Positions 10,101 to 21,184 of a DNA stretch of 64,000 bases are shown here, piece after piece. The translations under genes were made by a program, and so were the position numbers. Within the stretch, counting starts at the first letter, position 1; each line of letters begins with the position of its first letter. This DNA comes from Mugil cephalus (Eukaryota > Chordata > Actinopteri > Mugiliformes > Mugilidae): NCBI RefSeq assembly GCF_022458985.1, contig NC_061790.1, positions 16,782,397 to 16,846,396 on the forward strand. The letters are read 5' to 3'. The notes under the pieces were generated by a model. It was not told the DNA's origin, searched no databases, and saw only the letters and a program-made list of their open reading frames with translations.

Positions 10101-11880
10101 ATAATCATCATAATTAAGAAGAAGTTTTGCGTAATTTTTAGGCAGTTGAACCACATATGAATTTGCTTTTCGACCAGAAGCAAATATACTTACAGACCAC
10201 GGCTCACTGACCTCCACACATGCACTGTCAATGTTGCTCCGATTGACCCCTCATCGCCCCCTGTTGGTTCTTCCTGCCAGGAACCGCACCCTAAGCGGTG
10301 TCCCCTGTTTTTTTGCCCGCTGAAACGCAACACATGACTGATTTACATCACACGTGGACTAACAGAAGCAAGTTTGTTACATACATCAAACCTGTGGTAT
10401 TTGTTCCCTTGTCACTTAAGGATTACAGTGCTTTCTGTTTTTTGAGTTTTCTCCGAGTCCAAGATGATGTTGACCAGTCCTAGATGCTCCTCCTGCTGCA
10501 CACAGCTGTATTATCAAAGTAATGATATGTAGTACACTGTAAGATATTGTACATTGAAAGCATATTATTGAATGTATATTAGACGCATGTAAACCCTGCA
10601 CCAATTAAATATTTTGTGACACAAGTAACACTTAATCCTGTTTTTCATCACCGCTCATTTGGAAAAATACAAAGAAAGCATAAAAATATCTACATAAATG
10701 TTGTTGAGAGGGCACGGGGATCTGTTGCTGTTGTTGTTTCTATCCACCTATTGGGATTATACAAAAGTGGAGACAGTGCTCACACAGGTGTAGCTCTGAT
10801 ACACTGACTAGGCGTAACATTATGACCACATGTTGTAATAAGGAATTGTGATTGTTGCAGATTACAGGGATTTGTCTTGCTGTTGCAACAAACATAAGCG
10901 TTGGTAACGAATAAGAACAATGTAAAATACACAAAGGATATGTAAAAAGTCTGGCTTTAAATAATTGTTTTACATATTAAAATAACACATGAACTCTGAG
11001 GATAAAATGTTAACTTGCTGCCTAATGTCGTGTGCAAGGATAACCACACAAATGATTCGCTTCAGCTATTTTGGTTGTAATGTTTTGGCTGTTGGGTGTA
11101 TCGTGCTATAATTTTCAGGCTTAATTTGATCTCTCATGATCGTCGACATCCACAGTAACCAACCAGTGTTCTTCCACTGCCACTAATTTAAAACGTCTAG
11201 TTATTGACAATTAGTGTGTTTGCTCCAGTAATTTTTCCACAAATAGATTCATTTTCTACTGGTTAAACAACCAACTGGTGACAAATCATTTCACCTTTAA
11301 TGTTGCTAACCTATATATTTATTGTGAATGGCCAATGTATGAAATAACTGTGCACCAACATATAACTGTGGCTTTAAGTTTACAGCCTGCTTCACCAGTG
11401 ATCTGACAGGCTTTGGTCACAGCAAACATTTTGACTGGTCGCTGTAGGGGGAAAAAAAAAAAAAACACACACACACACATTACCAGCGACTCTCTGATTG
11501 TCACAGTGACTCAGCAAAAACATCAGGAAGGTCCTGAAATCAAAGCAGCTGAATGGAAAAGATTAATTTTAATTCTTACAGCTGTTACAGCTTTTCCTCG
11601 TGTGATATGTATTCGTGTGTGCTGTGATAAAAAAAAACTTTTATCTTGAAATGGTATGAAAGTAGTACGAACAACATTTCATTTAGTTGCAGGCAGGAAA
11701 CATTTTTCAAGTGCTCCCTTCCTGTATGTGCCTTTCACATTTTTCCGTTGGATTTCTTTTCTTACTTCCTTATTTAGAAATCCCAGATTCATGACTGCTG
11801 TCTGTATTTTCATTTCAATATTTCAGCTTCCTGTGTGATGAAATAGTGGTAATGAAACACTCACTGAATGCATTTTTGAG
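10101..11880. other. glrx5-ints9 convergent spacer
   Basis: AT-rich non-coding DNA between the 3' ends of two convergent genes. Apart from a Tc1-like derivative at 10802-11098 and a short A/CA run near 11450-11480, I see no gene or regulatory signal. Confidence 0.6.
10802..11098. mobile_element. Internally deleted Tc1-like element (family A)
   Basis: A 297-bp element flanked by TA on both sides. The left end reads CACTGACTAGGCGTAACATT, followed by ATGACCAC. The right end reads GGTTGTAATGTTTTGGCTGT, followed by TGGGTG. These are decayed versions of the inverted ends of the fish Tc1-like family also seen near 5.4 and 26.8 kb. Internal text GATAAAATGTTAACTTGCTG corresponds to the non-coding sequence beside one end, so the transposase was lost by internal deletion. 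Confidence 0.6.
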
Positions 11881-12061
11881 AATTTTCTTTAATACAAAAT
11901 AATATTTTATAAAAACATAACAGATTTCTACACTAAAACTAACAGTGTTGAGTGGGACAGCTCAGTTCACAGCCCTTTGTCCTTCCACTCTCCCGTAGTA
12001 GTTTCCGCTGCTGTCCACTATCCATTACCTCTAAAACCATGAGGCACGGGGCAGATAAAGG
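11881..12061 (-). terminator. ints9 3' UTR with ATTAAA signal
   Basis: About 180 bp after the ints9 stop. A minus-strand ATTAAA lies at 11888-11893 (TTTAAT on the plus strand) in AT-rich sequence. It is the nearest plausible polyadenylation hexamer. Confidence 0.45.
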
Positions 12062-15000
12062 TCAGAGTTTCTGTAGGAAGCGGAGCACCAGGTCTCTCAG
12101 GGTGGTGCGCAGGGGCTCGTTGTTGTCACAGACGATGTGCGTCCCGTCCTCCTCCAGCTGGATCAGTGTGTCCTCAGCCTGCAGGTGCAGAATGTGTCCG
12201 TCTGCCGTCTCCTCCACTTTAACCTCTGTGATCCCGTGCTGCACATGAAGAGGAAAACACTAAGCTCTCATCCCAATAAGGTTATGACATTAGGAGATTT
12301 TTAATGCCCAGATTGAAGGCTCCTTTGGGAATACTAAACCCAACAATGAGCTGGCTGATACTCGTATGAGTCATAATACAGACGTGTATTTAATGTATGA
12401 CTGATGGATGTATCACATGATTCGATAAACATGACCCAGTCTGTGGGTGTATCTGTAAAATGTATTATTATAATACATTTCCAACTATTAAAAATAATTC
12501 ATACAGTATGTAAAATGTCTGCACATAGAATAAAATCATGAGTTTTTTTCAGCCGGTCATTAAGGTACTATAATGGATTGGATTTAGCGTCATTAAGGTC
12601 ATTTAATGATGTAGCGACAATTAGAAAAGCCTGGGCATGAATACTAAACACAACGTGTCTTTCTATGGACAAACGTAATCAAATTTCAAAAAGTATCAGC
12701 GAATTCAACCGTAATAGCAAGCTCTCCTAAAGTTAAGCAACTTCACGTTACGTCCGTGACCGTTTCCTCCAGGAGAGAGACTTTATTCTGTGCTTTATTC
12801 GTCGTAGTAAAGGCGCCTCAGTTACACCTCAGTGGCTTAAAGCGTTGCTTTAGCTTCTATCCTTCTCAGATTTCCCACCTTTTGCAGTGTGGCCAGGAAA
12901 GCTTCCAGGGGCACAGCTCCGCTCAGCAGGGGTTTGGGGGCCAACATCACTGGAGGCTCCTCCATCACACGCTTCCTCTTCTTGCTGGGGGGCGCGGGTG
13001 GAGGTTTGGGCACCGACTGGCCACACATACACAGGGGGGGAGGGGGACAAAAAGTCAGCTGACAGCAGAGGGGTCGCACTGCTCCAAACATATAGTGGAC
13101 TCGCCTGTAATGTGTGTTTGTTGTCCTTGGAGTGAAGCACTGCAGACACGGTTGCCACGGAGACGCCAGGCTTCACCTCAGAGGGCACCAGGGAGTTGGC
13201 CAGCTGGGAATGGAAAGAATTAAAAACTCAGAAATAAAAACTGGCCACCTGCTTTCTGACGGCAGAATAATAAATAAAACACATTTCAATCCTTCAATCT
13301 AACTCAGGCAGACATTTAAACACGTGTCACCGTTTCCTGCAAACACTTAAGGGAATTTAAAATATGCCCTCGCCATCTGTTTGCAAAGGATTTTGATCTT
13401 TTATTCAACGCGGTCAACCAACTCTATTAAGCTTTTTTTAAGCCAGCAAAGAATCTATTAAAGCACACGGTGATGAAAAGTGCCCAGGTTCAAGCGTACC
13501 TCAGGCAGTATGTAGACGCGCTCGTAGCGGCGTCTGAAGGGAAGGTTGAGTACGGAGCAGCGTCGGTAGGGCATGGGAGGAGGCTGCAGCTCCAGCATCA
13601 GGTCAGAGCGGTGGGACTGGGTCAGGGGTGGCTGGGTGTACTGCTCTGGACACACCACGTGGAGCGGCTGCAGGAGGGAAAGACGTCACTGAGTTACGTA
13701 ATATCTCTATATCTCAGTCTATGGTGCACTGACAAAAACATCGCAATGTTTGTATATTTTCATTACCCAAACAAAATGAAACAAATCTGCAGCTTGTAGA
13801 GTAGATTGTAGATTTGTGGTGACCTAGCTAGCTTTTTTCTAGGACAGTAAATGCAGGAGAGAACCAACATCTTTGCTACAGGCCGTATTACTGCCCTCTA
13901 CAGGGGAAACTTATTTACTGCAACCACACTTCAGACTTTGCTTGCTTTCCAGTGTAACTGCTGCACCGAGTGCTTCCTCATTTCCCAAACTACGGTCCTG
14001 TCTGCTGTCTGTTAACAGAACACGTGCGCATTAATCGTGTGTATTTGTGGCCTTAAAAGGAATGTGCATTATGAACACATTCATTTTGACATCCCTACTT
14101 AACGTTAATAAGGACTTCAAAAAACAGACTTAGTCACAGCAACTATTCACAAACCCAAGGCACACACAGTCCCTTTACGTGCAGAGAGGCCTAATTGAGT
14201 AGTTTCGACATGATTGCATTATAGAAGAACAATAGGGCTGGTTGAATCAGTTAAACTATTCTGTTCCCTCTGCAGCTTATCAGGACTGCTGTGTCCTTCC
14301 TCGTGCTCTGTTCTGAATGCTGAGATAACACTGTTCGCTTTTTCTCTCCACGACACAGCCGGTAGCTTCTAAAATTGTTTCACCCACAGGACTGTTACTG
14401 ACTTGGTCATTATTATTTCTTTGTTGCACAGTTGTCCTCTTACCATTACTGCGTAGAGAACCCCTTGAGGGAGGCTTTTTTAAACACTGTGCCAGCTCTC
14501 ATCTTAGAAAAGAAGATTCTCTCTTTAAACTCCCCTTTATAAAAACGTGTACGTCTAATTAATGGTGGAGAAAACAATAGCAACACACCTGAACTTCCTT
14601 GAGCAGCTTTGATACTTGATGGAAGTTGAGCCGCGTGTCAATAGGACAGTAAACACACTTCATGGCTAACGGCTGGTAGGGAGCCAGAGCATCCAGGTAG
14701 GAGAAGTCTGGCTCTGGCGACGAGAGACAAAAGTCAGAGAATTATTATTAAAACAAAAAAAAAAAGAAAAGAACCCTTTACAGTACAGCACTGTTTAAGC
14801 AACTGCAGTTACCGGTAAAGATGATGGTGTTGAGGCTGGATTTGCCCCACAGCTCCATGAAGTGAACCACGTCCCCGAAGCGCAGAGATGGGTGGCCGGT
14901 GAAAACTACGCAGGGCTGACGGAACTCGCTGCTGAAGTCTCCGTGGATGCTGGGGTAGTGCTTCAGCTTGTTTGTTTGGATCAGCTGGAACAGGAACAGC

Positions 15001-18000
15001 AGAGGATACAGATTTACCAAGATTTACCTATTTATTAAAACATAATTAAATATCTTTGTAAAATTAACGCAGAGAAGACATTATTCACACAACAGTATCT
15101 GATAATGAATGACTTTAATGGTATTTTAACCAAGCAGCTGCCTATAAGGATCTAATTGGTTATAGGACTATCCAAGTGTGTGCACAGCTGTCTTTTTTTT
15201 TTTTTTTTTTTTTAAATCTGTATTGGTTGAAACAGACGCCACAAATAAATCCAAATCCCAGTAGCTTTCCCAGGCTGGTGCCACATGTGTGTTGCAATGG
15301 TTGTGAAATGTAATACAAGACTGAACTTTAACATATCTAGGAAAATACATGTAAACATGAACGGGCGAAGCACTGCATTGTTGTTCTAATGTCATAAAAC
15401 CACACATAATACGCAGCATTGTCCTTGAACCAGCAGCAGGACTTACCTCTGCGTGTGGGAACGGAGGCTCTGGGAGATAGACCTTGGTTTGCTTGTTATG
15501 ACACAGCCTGAAATCACAGTTAAAAAAAAGGAAGAGCTCATAACTCCGATCACAATATCCCAAATGATCCTGTAGAGAAACCATCAGTAATTCAAAATGA
15601 TCCCATCAGAATGACAACAATCAAAATCTCTGATTCCTTTGTCGTCACTTGAAACTTAAAATATTGTGAAGACCCCGTTTCACAGAAACAACTATACATC
15701 CTGTTTAGTTGTAACTGATGACTGATTTAGTATCAGACCAATCTAATAACCGGCTATTTACAGTGGGGGAAATAAGTATTTGATCCCCTGCTGAATTTGT
15801 AAGTTTGCCCACTTCCATAGAAATGATCAGACTCTGGTTTTTATGGTTGTTTACTGGTTATGGGTATAGACAGAATATCAATCGAAAATGCATAAAAAAC
15901 ACACAATCTAAAAGTTATAAATTGTTATGTATTTTATTAAGGGAAATAAGTATTTGATCCCCAACAATTCACTTAGAATTCAGGCTCCTACAGATTGGCT
16001 GGTGCGAATGTGGCACACAGCTGTGCTCAGTCAACTAATTACCAATACTCCTGATCTTAACTCGTCATGTATATAAAGCACACCTGCTCTAAGAATCAGT
16101 TTCTTACATTCCAACTTCTACAGCACCATGGGCAAGACCAAAGAGCTGTCAAAAGATGTCAGGGACAAGATTGTAGACCTGCACAAGGCTGGTATAGGTT
16201 ACAAAACCATCAGCAAAAGGCTTGGTGAGAAGGTGACAACTATTGGTGCCATTATTCGCAAGTGGAAGACCCATAAAAGGACCATCAACTGTCCTCGGTC
16301 TGGAGCTCCCCGCAAAATCTCGCCTCATGGAGTGAGGATGATGATGAGAAAGGTGAGGGAGCAGCCTAAAACAACACGGCAGGAGCTTGTTAATGATCTG
16401 GAAGCAGTTGGGACCTCCGTCACCAAGAAAACAGTTGGCAACACACTGCGCCGTTATGGATTGAACTCTTGCAGTGCCCGCAAGGTCCCCCTGCTCAAGA
16501 AGGCACATGTACAGGCCCTGCCTTAAGTTTGCCAGTGAACATCTAAATGACTCAGAGAAGGCTTGGGAGAAAGTGCTGTGGTCTGACGAAACCAAAGTTG
16601 AGCTATTTGGCATTAACTCGACACGCCGTGTTTGGAGGATGAAAAAACGTGAGTATGACCCAAAGAACACCATACCCACGGATAAGCATGGAGGTGGAAA
16701 CATCATGTTTTGGGGCTGTTTTTCAGCAAAGGGTACAGGGCAACTTCACCGCATTATGGGGCCAATGAATGCAGCCATGTACTGTAACATCTTGGACAAA
16801 AACCTTCTTTCCTCAGCAAGAACACTGAAGATGCCTCGTGGGTGGGTTTTCCAACATGACAATGACCCAAAACATACTGCCAGGACAACAAAGGAGTGGC
16901 TCAAGAAGAAGCATATTAAGGTCATGGAGTGGCCTAGTCAGTCTCCAGACCTTAACCCGATCGAAAACCTGTGGAGGGAGCTGAAGCTCCGAGTTTCCAA
17001 GAGGCAGCCAAGAAACTTGAAGGATTTAGAGACTGTCTGTAAAGATGAATGGGCCAAAATCCCTCCTGCGCTGTGTGCAAACCTGGTGACCAACTACAAG
17101 AAACGTCTCATCGCTGTGCTTGCCAACAAAGGTTTCTCTACAAAGTACTGACTTGTGTTGTGCTTGGGGATCAAATACTTATTTCCCTTAATAAAATACA
17201 TAACAATTTATAACTTTTAGATTGTGTTTTTTATGCATTTTCGACTGATATTCTGTCTATACCCATAACCAGTAAACAACCATAAAAACCAGAGTCTGAT
17301 CATTTCTATGGAAGTGGGCAAACTTACAAATTCAGCAGGGGATCAAATACTTATTTCCCCCACTGTAGTTGTTTCACTGTTGCTTGGCCGCTACTCCACA
17401 GTGTCGGAATGATAAACAGCTGCTCACCACTCGGCAAAGATCTGTGAGAACTCCAGGGAGCTGTTGGCTACAGGTGAGATGAAGTAGAAGGGCGTGGTCC
17501 CCAGGTTGGCGCTCTCTATGAACTGGTACAGACACTCCAGCAGGTCGTATATCACTCCTGAAGAGTAGCACGGCACCAGCACGTTGCCTCCTGCCCTGAT
17601 GGTCATGGCTACGGGTGCACACACATGACAACACAATCAAATAAACAACATTTCAAAAGTGTCTGAATGATTTAATTACAATGCTCTTATTCTTTATGCA
17701 CACTTTACATTTTTCTATGCCACGTCAATCCGTGCAGTACATTTCAACCTACCCAGGTTACTGCAGAATTCTCCCAGCATGCCGTCTGGGTTGGCGGTGG
17801 GCATCTGAGTGAGGCCTGTTAGAATCAGGACATCACTGTTCTTAAGAGAACTCTGGTCCATCGGCTGGGAGAAGAGAAGAATAGACACTCTGAATTATCA
17901 TCAGATCACGACAGATTTCCCCAGGCCCTGCTGGACCAGCTGACCAACCTGTGGATGTGTGGTGAGGAGGGAAGAACCCGACACGTAGGACACCTTCTCG

Positions 18001-20352
18001 TGATGAGACTGAATGATCCAGTTGGAGCTGCCCAGCGAGTAACCAGAGCTTAATGGGGAGATCTGTACAGCTCCAAAAAGCTCCTGGAAACCACAAAAAA
18101 CAGGTCATTGCTATGAGAAAACAAAAATATGGCAAAACAGGAGAGATGCAGCTGCTGTGTAGGCACACTAAGGCCCTGCTCAGACCTGGCCATTTGGATA
18201 TTCCTGTTACAAGTGGCTGTTTGTATTTTTAGATAGTTATTCGTGACCAGATCACTGACTGAATGAATTCAAGTAACCAGGTCAGAGCGGCCCCTAATTA
18301 ATCCTGTGCTGGCATCATGAAGAAAGATCCGGCCTGAGTAAAGTAGAAACACTAGTTTTACTGTACAAGTAGAATCAACACAACACAACACAATTAAAGT
18401 TTCAACAAGTTAAGAAGACTTAATTAACCAGATTAATCAGCTCTCTATAATTATATGCTATTGTAACAACAGAAAATGTGGATTGAACAATACAAAGGAC
18501 AGGGTTCACGCATTACAGAAAACACATCACACACACAGGGATGGTGTGTGTCTGTGTAGACGTTCTTACCACTTTCTGTGAATAACCCACAAGCTGCACT
18601 TTGCTGAGGGCAGAGTTGACCTCCTGCATGCTGTAGCACCGCTTCCATGTCCACACTTCCACTGCGTCCTTCAGTGGCCCTGGGAGCATCCTTTTACATA
18701 TATATATATATTATATTAAAGATATTATATTATATATATATTTTTGGATTTGACTTTCTCTCACTAGTTGACCTACCGTTGTATTTCCTTGTTCTTCCAG
18801 CAGGTGGCGGACTGAGCTTTGGGAACTCTCTCCATGAAGTTCACCAGCTCCTCCATGAGAAGTCTGAAGGGACAAAAACAAAATTCACATAAATACAACA
18901 TTCGCTTTCATCAAACTACACTATTCTTCAAACTTTGATTATTTCACTCCTCTGTACATCTTTTACAAAACTCCTATTAAAATGGTTAAAACTGCTAAAA
19001 TATGTGTGTATATATGATAAAAGGTTTCATCTTGTTTCTCCTTACCTCCCGATCTGCAGGGTGGGCTCTGTGGCATACACTGTCCCAGTGAAGCCTGTGT
19101 GTTCGGTGATGTAGGGTAGGGCCATCATGCAGTGGTAGTTGGAGATGAGGATGACATCAATGGTGGACAGGTCCAACAGTTCTTTCTGTGGTTCACATAA
19201 TTGGTAAATACAAATTGTGCAGAATTAACATACATAGCCTTAGAATCATTTACATTTAATAGCAAACTAACTTAATTAACTTAATTAAAGATCAACACAA
19301 GCCTCTCACTAAATGCTATACACTGCTTACCACACTATAAGTTCCCACACTTAAAAGCACACAGCTAAACAAAAGCAATGCACCTTCTGCTAAATATACA
19401 CTAGACTACGTGTGGTGGGTTTACTACCTCAGGGAGACAGAATTCTGGCTGTGAGTCCACAAACACCCTTCCTGCACACTCCTTCAGCTCCTGGAAAGAT
19501 GAAGAGAAAATGTGTGGGTTTACATGAGTAGGACGATGTCACGTGCTAGTCCCTATATAGTTTCACAGTCATAGAAACAAAAAGAAACAGCTATGTGTGG
19601 TCTCACGAAAATGTGAACAAACGAGTGAGGTTAAACACAACACAGGTTGCTTCTAATACCTTTTCCAGGTTGATTGTTCCATCTTTAGACACCCAGCCTG
19701 GTAGTTTTGAGAGTCGAGGGCTAAGAATGAGCAAAAATACAAATAAATCATCATGACTCAGACCAAATGACAAGTCTACCACCCATAAGTGAATGGATAT
19801 ACCGGAGACTCACCTGTGGACTAGAGGAAGGGGCAGGAAGTTTAGGACAGAGGTGGTGTCAAGTCCACAGTCCAGCATGATGGTGGTGGACTTGAACTTG
19901 AGGACATTGCAGGGCAATGTAGGATGACCTGACAAACAATACTGCATGGAGAAAACACACAGTCAGACACGCAGAAGATCATAGAAACTGCGTCAACAAC
20001 ACAGTATGGATAGAGGATGAAGTAGGATAAACACAACATGGAAACTCCACTTCTGTTGACTATTCTAAGCTGTGCACACACGGAGATGTGGATTAATTAT
20101 CAGAAGACACAAGCGGAACACCAGATCACCCATTGAACTAGTAAGTGTTACTTAAGTAATTTACACAGTATGTGTTTGTTTACTGCTCCAGTGAATGAGA
20201 CAGTAGCTAACAAACCCTTCTATTAGCTCCCAAGCTAACATAGTTAACATTACCTCAGTAAACCGCTGCCAGAAACGTAACGGCCACCATAATCGTTAAT
20301 ATGTGCATTAATTGATCTATCTACTGTCCCAGGTATTACTCACCAATTTCAT
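12062..20352 (-). CDS. ints9: Integrator complex subunit 9
   Basis: INTS9 is the catalytically inactive partner of the INTS11 endonuclease in the Integrator cleavage module, which processes snRNA 3' ends and attenuates Pol II. Coding exons in transcript order: 20344-20352, 19814-19941, 19660-19720, 19428-19490, 19046-19185, 18777-18863, 18570-18690, 17949-18083, 17753-17864, 17428-17608, 15447-15507, 14813-14984, 14589-14713, 13500-13667, 13105-13203, 12879-13016, 12062-12238. They sum to 1977 nt, 658 residues, the human length. The start [21 protein letters not shown] is split by the first intron. The metallo-beta-lactamase region has [12 protein letters not shown] where active enzymes carry HxHxDH, as expected for INTS9. 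The beta-CASP region ([20 protein letters not shown]) follows, then a KKRKR basic patch and the INTS11-binding C-terminus ending RFLQKL. Intron 15 uses a GC donor. Intron 10 holds a Tc1 element. The gene is divergent from pla2g7. Confidence 0.97.
13016..13105 (-). other. GC-AG intron between ints9 coding exons 15 and 16
   Basis: Exon 15 ends AACAAACACACATTACAG and is followed on the minus strand by GCGAGTCC, a GC donor with a strong exonic CAG. The acceptor is a C/T-rich tract ending TGGCCAG. The nearest GT, four bases downstream, would break the frame into exon 16 ([16 protein letters not shown]). Confidence 0.75.
15761..17365 (+). mobile_element. Nearly intact Tc1/mariner transposon in ints9 intron 10
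   Basis: A 1605-bp element flanked by TA (15759-15760 and 17366-17367). Terminal inverted repeats are about 200 bp (15761-15962 and 17166-17365), starting CAGTGGGGGAAATAAGTATT. Each has an inner copy of GGGAAATAAGTATTTGATCC, so the arrangement is the IR/DR type. By eye the two TIRs differ only by one base and a 2-bp indel, which points to recent insertion. It is oriented opposite to ints9 transcription, 62 bp beyond the exon 10 donor. Confidence 0.95.
16128..17151 (+). pseudogene. Tc1 transposase, one frameshift
   Basis: The transposase reads in two overlapping frames. The first (16128-16526) begins [19 protein letters not shown] and carries the paired-like helix-turn-helix DNA-binding region and the GAPRKISP linker. 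It stops after KKAHVQALP. The second continues from about [17 protein letters not shown] to the stop at 17151. The DDE/D catalytic triad is present: D in [14 protein letters not shown] in [11 protein letters not shown], and E in [11 protein letters not shown] with the DD34E spacing of Tc1. The single break lies near 16516-16526, where the expected QARLKFASEH text is shifted, apparently by one extra T in GCCCTGCCTTAAG. The product is therefore likely inactive, although the ends look mobilisable in trans. Confidence 0.9.
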
Positions 20353-20480
20353 TTTAAACTCAAGGGACGACTGGTAAGTTAGGTTGTCAGCTTTGCTAAC
20401 AGAGCATCGTTGTACACTGCTTTTCTGGCGTCTGCCTGCTCGCTCTTGCCCTCTACTCCCCCCTACAGAGGCGGAGTGTA
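20353..20480. promoter_or_regulatory. ints9 5' UTR and promoter region
   Basis: Immediately upstream of the ints9 ATG on the minus strand. The sequence changes from AT-rich intron to a moderately GC-rich stretch (TTCTGGCGTCTGCCTGCTCG near 20425). No TATA box was recognised. The transcription start is inferred. Confidence 0.4.
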
Positions 20481-21125
20481 ACTTCACTTACATCAAACTT
20501 AATGACATGAAACAGGCAAGAAAATATTAACAGACCTGCATTTTATATGACTGTCCTAAATAAAAGCACAGAGCTTGAAACATATTACAAAATTATTCTA
20601 AAAAAAAAAAACATAAATTAAAGCACTGGTAATTACTGTCAACAAATGCACGTGCCTAATGGTCCAAGAGTACTCAGGCTCGCTGGCTTCAACCAGAGCC
20701 GCATATACTTCAGATCAATAAATTTAACTAGGAAGTGTAAGCCATTTAAGGATGAAAATAGTAACTTGGTAGCTGAGCATTAATTTATATTTACTTCATA
20801 TGAGAGCATATTTAGGCCATGTTTGATATGTTCATGTTGAAGACGTTGTTTCGCAACGAGAGGCTGTCATGGGACATATAGTGTAGCTGAACGCCGTCTA
20901 TCCACTGCTCTGGTTTAGCCTCCTCCTATGCTAGCAGGGGTTAGCTTAAGCATATACCACCAGTTACAGTGCCTGGTCAAACCACTCCCAAGTGACTCAT
21001 ACCGGGCGTCCTTATCTCGTGAAAGTCAACTTAATACGTGGTAATGTTGCGAAACTAATGTAGTGACATCGGCAGCCAACATAACTTCTCCTTGTGTGTG
21101 TTGTTTTTACTGCTTTTGTCTTCAG
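20481..21125. other. ints9-pla2g7 divergent spacer
   Basis: AT-rich DNA between the two divergent genes. It should contain the pla2g7 transcription start, but I could not fix it. No ORF or repeat was recognised. Confidence 0.4.
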
Positions 21126-21184
21126 CAGCTGAAAGGAAGATTCCTATCGGTAGGGTTAGCTCACTTTCAGGACGACTGAGGTCG

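Noticed and set aside
21092-21125. Hydrophobic CVLFLLLLSSAA stretch as a pla2g7 signal peptide
   Set aside because: It has no in-frame ATG and matches a pyrimidine tract plus TTCAG acceptor, so it is most likely intron sequence.
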